From contig JADJLT010000001.1 in NCBI GenBank assembly GCA_016709965.1, positions 372,001 through 436,000 on the forward strand: 64,000 bases of DNA. Reading direction: 5' to 3'. The notes under the pieces are model-generated. The model worked only from the letters and a program-made list of their open reading frames with translations. It was not told the origin of the DNA and ran no database searches. The first letter of the stretch is position 1, and each line of letters starts with the position of its first letter. Shown piece after piece: positions 28,943 to 37,469 of this stretch. The position numbers were made by a program, and so were the translations under genes. This DNA is from Betaproteobacteria bacterium. Its GTDB lineage: Bacteria > Pseudomonadota > Gammaproteobacteria > Burkholderiales > Rhodocyclaceae.

Positions 28943-30095
28943 CGGCAAGGTCTACATCAACGGCACCTCGGTCTTTCTGCCCAACGCGCCGGTCGGCAAC
29001 GACGACATCGAGAATGTACTCGGCATGGTCGGCGGAAAGCCCTCGCGCGCCCGACGCATCGTCTTGCGCAACAATGGCATACAGGCGAGGCATTACGCGA
29101 TCCACCGTTCAACAGGTGAAATCACGCACACCAACGCCCAACTGACGGCTGAAGCCATCCGTGGCCTGGCTAATGATCATTTTTCCCCGAACGACATCGA
29201 ATGTCTGGTCACCGGCACCTCGCGCCCGGATCAACTGATGCCAAATCACGGCGTCATGGTCCATGGCGAACTAGGCATTCCCGCCTGCGAAGTCGTATCG
29301 ACCGCCGGCATCTGCGTATCCGGCATCACCGCCCTGAAATACGCCTGGATGTCAGTCCTGAGCGGCCAGACGAAAAACGCGGTTGCTACGGGATCGGAAC
29401 TCGCCTCGCTGGGTCTGCATGCGCGCAATTTCGAAGCGGAATCAGTGCATCGCATCGCCGAACTTGAAGCCAATCCGGAAATCGCCTTCGAGAAGGATTT
29501 CCTGCGCTGGATGCTTTCCGATGGCTCCGGCGCCTTCCTTTTGGAAGGTAAGCCACGGCCACAAGGCATGTCACTCGCCATCGACTGGATTCATATCCTG
29601 TCGCAAGCCGATACGATGCAAGCCTGCATGTACGCCGGGGCCGAAAAGCTGGAAAACGGAAGACTGAAAGGGTGGCAGGAATATTCGCCGGCCGAGTGGA
29701 GCCACCGCTCCATTTTTACCGTCAAACAGGATGTTCGCCTGCTCAACGAAGCCGTGGCTTACCAGACGATCGGCAAGTCACTGGAAAGAATCATGGCGAC
29801 CAGCCATCTGAAAGCGGACGAGATCGACTGGTACCTGCCGCACATGTCTTCCGAATATTTTCGCAAACCGATGGCCGATTGCATGGCTGCCGTCGGCTTC
29901 CCGATTCCCGAAGAAAAATGGTTCACCAACCTGCAGACCAAAGGCAATACAGGCTCGGCCTCAATCTACATAATGATCGACGAACTCCTGAAAAGCGGCC
30001 GCCTGAAACACGGTGATCGCCTGCTTTGTTTCATCCCGGAAAGTGGCCGATTTACCGGCTCGCTGATGCACCTGACAGCAGTCGAACATGCTTGA
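28932..30095 (+). CDS. darB: DarB-like ketosynthase III
   Basis: A 387-residue thiolase-fold 3-oxoacyl synthase of the FabH/DarB type. The Cys-His-Asn triad is visible: Cys128 in STAGICVSGIT, His304 in YLPHMSSEYF, Asn339 in TNLQTKGNTGSASIY. DarB homologues join two acyl chains into the ring precursor of dialkylresorcinols. The ATG at 28932 overlaps the end of darA by 11 bp; the longer frame from 28869 is inside darA. Confidence 0.82.
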   Translation: MHPSGKVYINGTSVFLPNAPVGNDDIENVLGMVGGKPSRARRIVLRNNGIQARHYAIHRSTGEITHTNAQLTAEAIRGLANDHFSPNDIECLVTGTSRPDQLMPNHGVMVHGELGIPACEVVSTAGICVSGITALKYAWMSVLSGQTKNAVATGSELASLGLHARNFEAESVHRIAELEANPEIAFEKDFLRWMLSDGSGAFLLEGKPRPQGMSLAIDWIHILSQADTMQACMYAGAEKLENGRLKGWQEYSPAEWSHRSIFTVKQDVRLLNEAVAYQTIGKSLERIMATSHLKADEIDWYLPHMSSEYFRKPMADCMAAVGFPIPEEKWFTNLQTKGNTGSASIYIMIDELLKSGRLKHGDRLLCFIPESGRFTGSLMHLTAVEHA

Positions 30096-30483
30096 TAACG
30101 AAGTCCCGCAGGAAGGCAACAGCACGCTGGGCGGTCATCGCAAGGCGATCTACGCCCGTGGCGCTGATGGCAAGCTGCACATCGTCCAGTCAGCCGGCTG
30201 GGAGGTCGAGGAAATCGTCACCATGCAGGCGGTGGAAGACCTCAATCGACTGGCTGAAGACGCCCGCCAGCGCGTCGTCGCCGGCCAGACCTCACCGCTC
30301 GAATACCACATGCACCGCGTGCGCATGGACGTGCCGCTGCTCTCGCAGGTCACCGGCCTGTGGCAGTGGCGCATCCGCCGTCATTTCCGGCCGGACATTT
30401 TCCAGGGCCTGTCGGAGGGCCTGCTCCGTCGCTACGGTGAGGCCATGGGCCTGACAGGCGAACAACTGAAAAAGATCGATTGA
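30088..30483 (+). CDS. Hypothetical protein of the dar-type operon
   Basis: A 131-residue soluble protein with no motif that I recognise. It contains a mixed charged N-terminal half (KAIYARGADGKLHIVQSAGW) and a basic C-terminal helix region (LWQWRIRRHFRPDIFQGLSE). It overlaps the end of darB by 8 bp and the BtrH-like gene by 1 bp, so it is translated as part of the operon and is probably a dedicated pathway component. No signal peptide or membrane segment. Confidence 0.7.
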   Translation: MLDNEVPQEGNSTLGGHRKAIYARGADGKLHIVQSAGWEVEEIVTMQAVEDLNRLAEDARQRVVAGQTSPLEYHMHRVRMDVPLLSQVTGLWQWRIRRHFRPDIFQGLSEGLLRRYGEAMGLTGEQLKKID

Positions 30484-31475
30484 TGGAATTCCAGCATAGT
30501 CACGCCTCCCATTGCGAAAGCGGCGTCATGTCGTCTATGCTGCGCCATCAAGGTTTGCCGATGTCGGAGCCTATGGCTTTCGGCCTGTCATCGGCGCTCT
30601 CGTTTGCCTACCTGCCGATCATCAAGATCAACGGCCTGCCGCTGGTCGCCTACCGGATGCCGCCGAAATTCATCATCAAGGGCCTGCAGAAGCCGCTGGG
30701 CATGAAGATGCATTTTGAAACCTTCCGCAGCCCGGAAGCTGGCGAAAAGCGCCTGAACGAACTGCTCGCCGCCGGCAAGCTGGTCGGCATGCAAACCTCC
30801 GTGTTCTGGCTCCCTTACATGCCGAAAAACCTGCGCTTCCACTTCAATGCCCACAACGTGCTGGCCTATGGTCGCGATACGGCAAGCGGCGATTACCAGC
30901 TATCCGACCCGGTAGTTGAAACGACCGTCACCTGCGCCCCGGCCGATCTGAGCCGCGCCCGCTTTGCCAAGGGCGTGCTGGCGCCCAAGGGCTTGCTTTA
31001 CTACCCGGAAGGCAAGCCGGTCGCGCCCGACTGGGCCAAGGTATTGCCCAAGGCAATCAAGAAAACAACGCGCATCATGCTCGACTCGCCAATCCCCATC
31101 ATCGGCGTGCGTGGCATCCGTCGTCTGGCCAATGCCATCGAACGGCTGGATGGGCAAGGCAAACCGGCCGCAGCCAAGATGTTCATCGGCCAGGTTGTGC
31201 GCATGCAGGAAGAAATCGGCACGGGCGGCGGCGGCTTTCGCTTCATCTACGCATCCTTCCTGCAGGAAGCCGCCGAGTTGCTGGCCCGCCCCAGCCTCAA
31301 CGAACTCTCCGACACGCTGATCGACATTGGCGACGAGTGGCGCGAGTTCGCGCTGGCCACCGCCCGCATGATCCGCGACCGCGATCCGCTTGATCCGTCC
31401 GGGCTGGCCGACAAGCTGCGCGCCATCGCCGACCGCGAGCAAACCTTCTTCCGCGATCTGCGCCGCGCCGCCTGA
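30483..31475 (+). CDS. BtrH-like acyltransferase-family protein
   Basis: A 330-residue protein with a BtrH N-terminal domain: HASHCESGVMSSMLRHQG supplies the putative Cys nucleophile, followed by MSEPMAFGLSSALSFAYLP and HFNAHNVLAYGRD with the likely His. The C-terminal half matches the DUF4872-type helical domain that accompanies it. In butirosin synthesis BtrH moves an acyl group from an acyl carrier protein to the acceptor, so transfer of an ACP-bound chain is a reasonable inference given the ACP gene downstream. Start ATG 30483 overlaps the upstream stop (TGATG). Confidence 0.8.
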   Translation: MEFQHSHASHCESGVMSSMLRHQGLPMSEPMAFGLSSALSFAYLPIIKINGLPLVAYRMPPKFIIKGLQKPLGMKMHFETFRSPEAGEKRLNELLAAGKLVGMQTSVFWLPYMPKNLRFHFNAHNVLAYGRDTASGDYQLSDPVVETTVTCAPADLSRARFAKGVLAPKGLLYYPEGKPVAPDWAKVLPKAIKKTTRIMLDSPIPIIGVRGIRRLANAIERLDGQGKPAAAKMFIGQVVRMQEEIGTGGGGFRFIYASFLQEAAELLARPSLNELSDTLIDIGDEWREFALATARMIRDRDPLDPSGLADKLRAIADREQTFFRDLRRAA

Positions 31476-32398
31476 TGCTGCACATCGAGGGCATTTCGTA
31501 CCGTTATCGGGATGCCGCCAGCCCCGCGCTCGATCAGGTCACGCTGAACATTCCCGCCGGTGGCGTCTACGGTTTATTGGGCCCGAATGGCGCTGGCAAG
31601 ACGACATTGATTTCGCTGCTCGCCGGACTGCTGACCAGCGCAAACGGAAAAATCTCGCTGAACGGCCAAGCGCTGGCCGAAGCCCGCGCCGCCAACACCC
31701 GGGCTATTGCGCTGGTGCCACAGGATTACGCCTTCTACCCGATGCTGACCGTGGCCGAAAATCTGCGTTTCTTCGCAGGTGTGCTCGGCCTGAAGAGTGC
31801 CGAAATAAAAACCCGGAGCGAAGCCGCCATCAGCTTCGCCCGACTCGAACAGGTAGTCGACAAGCGGGCCGAGCAACTCTCCGGCGGCCTGCGTCGGCGC
31901 CTCAACCTGGCCATCGGCCTGCTCGGCCAACCCCAACTGTTGCTACTCGACGAACCGACGGTTGGCGTCGATCCGCAGTCACGCCACTTCCTCCTTGAGG
32001 CCATCGCCGCCCTACCCGCCGCTGGTACGACGGTGATCTACACCAGCCACTACATGGAAGAAATCGAAGCCATTTGTCAGCGCATTGCCATCATTGATCA
32101 AGGTCGCGTACTGGCCGAAGGATCGCTGGCCGACATCCTGCACAACCCGGAACCGCAGCTTGATCTCGAACTGAATTGCCCCTTGCCGGCCGATATCGCC
32201 GAACGCTACGCCGCAACGCCCCTCGGCGATTTCAAATTTCGCCTTTTTTTCCGGTCGACCGTGGGAATGGACCCAGAACTACCGCGTTTGCTCGACGAAC
32301 TGGCTGCTGCCGGCTGCACAATAAGCCGCCTCAACCTCGGCCAGCAAAATCTCGAACAGGTGTTCATGAACCTGACCCAACGCTCACTCCGGGACTAA
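31475..32398 (+). CDS. ABC transporter ATP-binding protein
   Basis: A 307-residue ABC-2-type ATPase: Walker A GPNGAGKTTLISLLAG, signature LSGGLRRRLNLAIGL, Walker B LLLLDEPTVGVDP, and H-loop TSHYMEEIE. The class resembles multidrug and lipid exporters of the CcmA/DrrA type. It overlaps the BtrH-like gene by 1 bp and is followed after 3 bp by its permease, so the pair probably exports the operon's product. Confidence 0.93.
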   Translation: MLHIEGISYRYRDAASPALDQVTLNIPAGGVYGLLGPNGAGKTTLISLLAGLLTSANGKISLNGQALAEARAANTRAIALVPQDYAFYPMLTVAENLRFFAGVLGLKSAEIKTRSEAAISFARLEQVVDKRAEQLSGGLRRRLNLAIGLLGQPQLLLLDEPTVGVDPQSRHFLLEAIAALPAAGTTVIYTSHYMEEIEAICQRIAIIDQGRVLAEGSLADILHNPEPQLDLELNCPLPADIAERYAATPLGDFKFRLFFRSTVGMDPELPRLLDELAAAGCTISRLNLGQQNLEQVFMNLTQRSLRD

Positions 32399-32401
32399 GC
32401 A

Positions 32402-33640
32402 ATGACGCCCCGCCTCTTCGCCCTCTGGCTCAAGGAAAGCATCGCCCTGCTGCGTGACAAACACGGCCTGATCGCCCTTTTCGTCATGCCGACGCTGTTC
32501 ATCCTGGTCATGACCATGGCCCTGCGCGACGCCTTTTCGCCGGGCATCACCGTCGATGTCGGCTATGTCATCGTCGATCTTGACCACAGCGAGCATTCGC
32601 AGGCCTTGAGCAAGCGCCTGGCCAAAGCCGCCACCTTCAAATTGCAAGCACTCACCGCCGACGCCCAGACACCGGAAGCGGCACGCGAAGGCATCCGCAC
32701 CGGTCGCCATGCGCTGGCATTGATCCTGCCCAAAGGTTTCGGCAGTCGCCTGCTCACCCCGGCCGGGGCCGATGGCCAAGCCACCGAAGCGCTGACCCTG
32801 CTCGTTGATCCAACGCTCAACCCCGCCCTGCAACTGGCCTTCCGCAATCAGGTCATGGCCGCCCTCGGCGCCTTGCGCGCCGACGAACTGACCCACCGCG
32901 CCGGCAAACTGTTCGGCCTGCCCACCGCCTCCGGCGCCAGTGCTGAACGCGACTGGCCCGACGAAATCACCAGCGTCGCCGTGCGCAACGACCAGAGCAT
33001 CAAACCGCCTTCGTCAGTGCAGCAAAACGTCCCGGCTTGGCTCATATTCGCGATGTTCTTCGTCGTCATTCCCATTTCCTCCATCTTCATCATCGAGCGC
33101 CAGCAAGGTACACTGCAGCGCCTGCGCGCCATGGGCGTGCCATTCCGCCTGCTGCTCGCTGGCAAGTTGCTGCCCTTCTTTGTCGTCAACCAGTTGCAAG
33201 CCTTGCTGATGGTGCTGGTTGGCCTCTTCCTCGTCCCGATGTTCGGCAGCGAAGCGCTGGAAATGCCGAGCGGAGTCGGCCTGCTCAACTGGTGGGCGGT
33301 GTCTGTCGCTGTCAGCCTGGCCGCCGTCGCCTGGGCGCTACTGGTCGCCAGCCTTGCCAAAACCTCCGAGCAAGCGACCATCGTTGGCGGCGTCAGCAAT
33401 ATCCTGATGGGCGCCATCGGCGGCGTTATGGTGCCCAAATTTGTTATGCCAGCCTTCATGCAAAAACTCGCCGCGCTGTCGCCGATGGCCTGGGGCCTCG
33501 ATGGTTTCCACACCGTCATGCTGCGCCACGGCAGCTTCGCCGACCTGCTGCCCAGCCTGCTGCCGCTGCTTGCCTTCGCCATCTTCTCGCTGGCACTGGC
33601 TGCCTGGCTTAACCAACGCTCCCTCGCCGCCCGCTCATGA
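32402..33640 (+). CDS. ABC-2 type transporter permease
   Basis: A 412-residue inner-membrane permease: one N-terminal transmembrane segment (about residues 22-42), a long extracytoplasmic domain to about residue 215, then five further hydrophobic segments (VPAWLIFAMFFVVIPISSIF onward). This layout is that of DrrB/YhhJ-like exporters. The partner ATPase lies immediately upstream. Overlaps the ACP start by 4 bp. Confidence 0.9.
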   Translation: MTPRLFALWLKESIALLRDKHGLIALFVMPTLFILVMTMALRDAFSPGITVDVGYVIVDLDHSEHSQALSKRLAKAATFKLQALTADAQTPEAAREGIRTGRHALALILPKGFGSRLLTPAGADGQATEALTLLVDPTLNPALQLAFRNQVMAALGALRADELTHRAGKLFGLPTASGASAERDWPDEITSVAVRNDQSIKPPSSVQQNVPAWLIFAMFFVVIPISSIFIIERQQGTLQRLRAMGVPFRLLLAGKLLPFFVVNQLQALLMVLVGLFLVPMFGSEALEMPSGVGLLNWWAVSVAVSLAAVAWALLVASLAKTSEQATIVGGVSNILMGAIGGVMVPKFVMPAFMQKLAALSPMAWGLDGFHTVMLRHGSFADLLPSLLPLLAFAIFSLALAAWLNQRSLAARS

Positions 33641-33906
33641 ACACTGCTCTCTGCCTCGAACTCAAGGCCTTGATCGTCGAATCCTGCGACAAGGATTGCG
33701 CCCCGGAAAGCATCACCGACGACGAAATCCTCTTCGGTCCGGAAGCGCCGCTGCAACTCGATTCGCTTGATGCCCTGCAAGTTTCGATGGCGATCAAGAA
33801 AAAATACGGCCTGCGCCTGCCGGACAGCAAGGAAACCCGGCGCATCTTGTCCAGCGTCGCCAACCTGGCCGAACATCTCGATGCCTGGCTGGCCAGCCGC
33901 GCATGA
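33637..33906 (+). CDS. Acyl carrier protein
   Basis: An 89-residue ACP. Ser43 in LDSLDALQVSM is the phosphopantetheine attachment site, within the usual DSL motif. It differs from housekeeping ACP in having extra Cys residues near the N-terminus and a longer lead-in. Overlaps neighbours by 4 bp on both sides and likely carries the acyl chain for the ketosynthases of this operon. Confidence 0.92.
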   Translation: MNTALCLELKALIVESCDKDCAPESITDDEILFGPEAPLQLDSLDALQVSMAIKKKYGLRLPDSKETRRILSSVANLAEHLDAWLASRA

Positions 33907-34985
33907 CGCGTCCGGTCTTCATCGCCAAAACTGCCCTGCTCTGCTCTCGCGGCGAATCGCCGTCGGCCGTCGCCGGTGCCCTGTGGAATGGCGAATGCAA
34001 CGCCGGACAGCGAAAGATCGGCGAGCGTGCTTTCCCCTATTTTGGCCTGCCGCTTAACGAAGCTGACTGGATGCTTCGCGCTGAACAAGCGATCCGTCAG
34101 GTTGGCATTCAACTCAGCCAACTGGTGCCAGAAACGCCCCTCTTCATCGCCTCGTCCTCCTTCCAGATCGGCCAATTCGAACAACTCGGCGCACCATTTG
34201 ACTTGCCGCTCGCCGCCGCCTCATTCAGCCGAAACATCGCGGCATGGATGGGACTCAACGGAGCCCGCTACAGTTTTTCGAACGCCTGCATCGCCGGCTT
34301 TTCCGCCCTCGACGCGGCGCGCAGCCTGATCGGCGCCGGACTGATCGACGACGCCATCGTCCTCGGCGTTGAACTGGCCAACAACAGCACGCTGGCCGGT
34401 TTCGCCGCCATGGAATTGCTCTCGCGTACCGCCGGTCGCCCCTTCGATGCGCGACGCGACGGCCTGGTTCTTGGCGAGGCAGTCGCTGCCGTTTACCTCA
34501 GCGCAAAGCCTTCCACCTGGCGCATTGCCGGGCTGCGCACTGGCCTCGACGGTTATTCGACCACCGGACCTAATCCAGACGGCTCGCGGATTGCCAGTGT
34601 TGCGGTCGACTGCCTGAAAGAGGCAAATTTGCCAGCCGCCGATATCGAGTTGATCAAGTTGCAGGCTGCCGGATCACCCGGCACTGACCTGGCCGAAGCC
34701 AACGCCCTGCGCAGCGTGTTTGGCCAGCGCATGCCGCCGCTTATTTCGCTGAAGCCAGCCCTCGGCCACACGCTGGGCGCCAGCGGCATGGCCGAACTGG
34801 CCGCCCTGCTCGCCTGCCTGGATGCTGACAAAATCCCGGCCACCGCCGGTTTCTCCAAAGTCGATCCGGAAATTGCCCTGTTTCCGATGGTCGACCGTAG
34901 CACTGCCCATATCGAACATGCCCTGCTCAACCTGATCGGCTTTGGCGGCGGTCTGGCCTGCCTGATCGTCGAGCGCCAACGATGA
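33903..34985 (+). CDS. Beta-ketoacyl synthase (FabF-like) with altered active site
   Basis: A 360-residue thiolase-fold ketosynthase. The nucleophile Cys129 is present (FSNACIAGFSAL) and the second active-site His289 is kept (KPALGHTLGASG). The first His, normally in an HGT motif, is missing: residues 255-262 read AAGSPGTD. The protein is also shorter than FabF (about 410). It may be a specialised elongating or acyl-transferring synthase, or work as a dimer with the following chain-length-factor-like protein. Starts with a 4-bp overlap with the ACP. Confidence 0.88.
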   Translation: MTRPVFIAKTALLCSRGESPSAVAGALWNGECNAGQRKIGERAFPYFGLPLNEADWMLRAEQAIRQVGIQLSQLVPETPLFIASSSFQIGQFEQLGAPFDLPLAAASFSRNIAAWMGLNGARYSFSNACIAGFSALDAARSLIGAGLIDDAIVLGVELANNSTLAGFAAMELLSRTAGRPFDARRDGLVLGEAVAAVYLSAKPSTWRIAGLRTGLDGYSTTGPNPDGSRIASVAVDCLKEANLPAADIELIKLQAAGSPGTDLAEANALRSVFGQRMPPLISLKPALGHTLGASGMAELAALLACLDADKIPATAGFSKVDPEIALFPMVDRSTAHIEHALLNLIGFGGGLACLIVERQR

Positions 34986-35656
34986 TTACGCTGACCAAGG
35001 CGCTGAGCCAAAGTTTCGCCCCCGCCGACCTGCCGGCTGCCGTGCGCGCCGCGCTCGGCAAGCCGCTGCGCCGCGCTGCGCCGCTCACGCAGTTGGCACT
35101 GGTCGGTGCCCTGGCCTGCCTGCCGCCCGAACGTCGCCATCTGCCGACTGCCCTGCTTTGGCAATCGACCAGCGGCCCGCGCCTGGAAACGCTAGCTCTG
35201 CTCGATGAAGTTTGCTACGGCAGCGCTGAGCCCATGCCTTATGATTTTCTCGCCACACAACCAGCCATTGCCGCCGCCCAGGTCCAATCCTTCCTGCCCG
35301 GGCTGCAGTCAGCCATGCACCTGCCGCTGGATTGTGAAGGAATAGCGAATTGGTCACTACTGCTCAGCCTCGCCATCATCTGGCTGAACGAAGGCCGCTG
35401 CGCCCAAGTGCTGTGCGCCCAGCTCGACCACACCGCCGATGCCGCCAGCAGCCACTGGCTGGCGCTGAGCAATCCGCCTCTTGAAAATTCGCCGGCCAGC
35501 CTCCAACTAGTAAACAGCGCTCCATGCAATCCCCTGCCTGATACACCCGATTTCCCGACAAAACTCACCGAATGGCTGGCCTCCAGCGACGCACAAGCCA
35601 TTTCCCTGCATTCTCCCGTCGCCATGAGCCAGACGGTAGAATTCGCCCGACTCTAA
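34982..35656 (+). CDS. Beta-ketoacyl synthase chain-length-factor-like protein
   Basis: A 224-residue protein resembling the truncated N-terminal ketoacyl-synthase domain (Ketoacyl-synt_2 type) seen beside ketosynthases in aryl polyene and related operons. There is no nucleophilic Cys in a ketosynthase context, which is usual for chain-length factors. Overlaps the ketosynthase by 4 bp; it is the last gene of the operon, with 17 bp before the next start. Confidence 0.7.
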   Translation: MITLTKALSQSFAPADLPAAVRAALGKPLRRAAPLTQLALVGALACLPPERRHLPTALLWQSTSGPRLETLALLDEVCYGSAEPMPYDFLATQPAIAAAQVQSFLPGLQSAMHLPLDCEGIANWSLLLSLAIIWLNEGRCAQVLCAQLDHTADAASSHWLALSNPPLENSPASLQLVNSAPCNPLPDTPDFPTKLTEWLASSDAQAISLHSPVAMSQTVEFARL

Positions 35657-35673
35657 TTTATACAGGCCCCACC

Positions 35674-36531
35674 ATGTCCGAATTTGCTTTTGACACGTCC
35701 ATTCAGGATTTCGAAACCAAGGTTATCCAGCCGGCCGAAACCGTGCCGGTCGTCGTCGACTTCTGGGCGCCGTGGTGCGAGCCGTGCAAGGTACTCAAGC
35801 CCCTGCTGGAAAAGCTGGCCGAAGAATACAAGGGCCGTTTTTTGCTCGCCATGGTCAACGCCGACGAAAACCCCGAGCTCTCGCAGCACTTTGGCGTGCG
35901 CAGCATTCCCTCGGTCAAGGTGTTGTTCCAGGGCCAGCTGGTCGATGAATTCAACGGCGCCTTGCCCGAGGGGCAGCTTCGTGAATTTCTCGACCGCATC
36001 GCCCTGCCAGCCGGCCCCGGCGGCAACCTGCGCGAGGAAGCAGCCGCGCTGGTTATTGAAGGCAAGCTGGACGAAGCGCTTGCCAAGCTGGTCGAAGCCA
36101 GCAAGGCCAAGCCGGAAGACCAGGCCATCCAGCTCGATGCGGTGGATGTCATGATTCAACTCGGCCGCAACGATGAAGCCGGCCAACTGCTGTCCGGCGA
36201 CTACACCCAGGAAGCCGACCGCGCCAACGCCCTGCGCGCCCGCCTGGCCCTCTCTGCCGGTGCTGCCGACACGACCGAACTGGAAGCCAAGCTGGCTGCC
36301 AACCCTTCCGATCATGGCGTTCGCCTCGATCTCTCCCGCGCTTACGCGGCACAAGGCAACTTCCGTGCTGCCATGGAAGCTGCGCTTGAAGTCGTGGTCC
36401 GTGACCGTGCCTTTGACGAAGGCGCTGGCCGCAAAGCCTTGCTGACCTTGTTCGAAGCCCTGGGCGGCAGCGAGCAGTACGATGACCTGATCCGCGAGTT
36501 CCGTCGCAAGATGTCCGCCGCCCTCAACTAG
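35674..36531 (+). CDS. cnoX: Thioredoxin-domain co-chaperone CnoX/YbbN-like
   Basis: A 285-residue protein with an N-terminal thioredoxin fold (WAPWCEPCKVLKPLLEKL, about residues 28-45) and a C-terminal TPR-like helical region (about residues 115-285). In E. coli CnoX (YbbN) protects substrates from overoxidation and passes them to GroEL. The CxxC motif here is intact. ATG 35674 is chosen; the frame is open upstream but overlaps the preceding gene. Cytoplasmic. Confidence 0.9.
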   Translation: MSEFAFDTSIQDFETKVIQPAETVPVVVDFWAPWCEPCKVLKPLLEKLAEEYKGRFLLAMVNADENPELSQHFGVRSIPSVKVLFQGQLVDEFNGALPEGQLREFLDRIALPAGPGGNLREEAAALVIEGKLDEALAKLVEASKAKPEDQAIQLDAVDVMIQLGRNDEAGQLLSGDYTQEADRANALRARLALSAGAADTTELEAKLAANPSDHGVRLDLSRAYAAQGNFRAAMEAALEVVVRDRAFDEGAGRKALLTLFEALGGSEQYDDLIREFRRKMSAALN

Positions 36532-36555
36532 GCATTTCATCGAAAGACATCGGTC

Positions 36556-37458
36556 GTGCGGCTTTTCTACACCGATGTCTTCGTCTTGCCACTGCCGGCC
36601 GGGCATCGTTTTCCCATGGAAAAATATTCCCGGCTGCGCGAGACGCTGCTCGCCAGTGGTGAGTTCAGCCCGGCCAATTTTCACCTCCCCCACGCCGCAT
36701 CCGACGAAGAACTGGCCCGCGCCCACGATCTGAAGTACATCCACGCCGTCTCCCACGGTCAACTGGAAAAATCGGCCGAAAAGCAAATCGGTTTTCCGTG
36801 GAGCGCAGGCATGGTTGAACGCTCCCGCCGCTCGGCTGGTGCCACCATCTGCGCCTGCCGGGCCGCACTGGAAGACGGCGTCGCCGCCAATCTGGCCGGC
36901 GGTACGCATCACGCGTTCCGTAACCGTGGCGAAGGCTTCTGCGTCTTCAACGACGCCGCCGTTGCCGCCCGTGCCATGCAGGCCGAAGGTCGGGCTAAAC
37001 GGATATTGATCGTCGATTGCGATGTCCATCAAGGTAACGGCACGGCCAGCATCCTGCGTGGCGACGACAGTATTTTCACCTTCTCCATCCACGGCGCCCG
37101 CAATTATCCCTTCGACAAGGAGCAGAGCGACCTCGATATCGAACTACCGGACCGCTGTACAGATGAGGTCTACCTGCTGCACCTGACCCACGGCCTGAAC
37201 ACCGCCTTCGATCTGGCTCGTCCCGATCTGGTGATCTATTTGGCCGGCGCCGACCCCTATCACGATGACCGACTGGGTCGCCTGGCCCTGAGCTTCGAAG
37301 GACTGGCCGAGCGCGACCGGCATGTGTTCGAACACGCTCGCGCCCAACAGACACCAATTGCCATCGTCATGGCGGGTGGTTATGCCCGCCAGATCGAAGA
37401 TACAGTCAGCATTCACGCCAAAACCATCGTTCTGGCGAAATCCTGCATGACGGCTTAA
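36556..37458 (+). CDS. Histone deacetylase family (AcuC/HDAC-like) hydrolase
   Basis: A 300-residue zinc-dependent amidohydrolase. Conserved elements: VFVLPLPAGHRFPMEKY near the N-terminus, GGTHHAFRNRGEGFCVFND with catalytic His residues, the zinc ligands in IVDCDVHQGNGT, and AGADPYHDDRLG. Bacterial members deacetylate acetyl-lysine proteins or acylpolyamines; the substrate here is unknown. Begins with GTG. Lies between cnoX and the kinase on the same strand. Confidence 0.9.
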   Translation: MRLFYTDVFVLPLPAGHRFPMEKYSRLRETLLASGEFSPANFHLPHAASDEELARAHDLKYIHAVSHGQLEKSAEKQIGFPWSAGMVERSRRSAGATICACRAALEDGVAANLAGGTHHAFRNRGEGFCVFNDAAVAARAMQAEGRAKRILIVDCDVHQGNGTASILRGDDSIFTFSIHGARNYPFDKEQSDLDIELPDRCTDEVYLLHLTHGLNTAFDLARPDLVIYLAGADPYHDDRLGRLALSFEGLAERDRHVFEHARAQQTPIAIVMAGGYARQIEDTVSIHAKTIVLAKSCMTA

Positions 37459-37469
37459 GCTACCGTTAT

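Noticed and set aside
32848..33876. Minus-strand frame of 342 codons opposite the ABC permease
   Set aside because: Antisense shadow; low-complexity Ser/Arg-rich sequence without motifs.
35653..37092. Long minus-strand frame opposite cnoX and the deacetylase gene
   Set aside because: It is antisense to two well-supported genes and shows no domain features.
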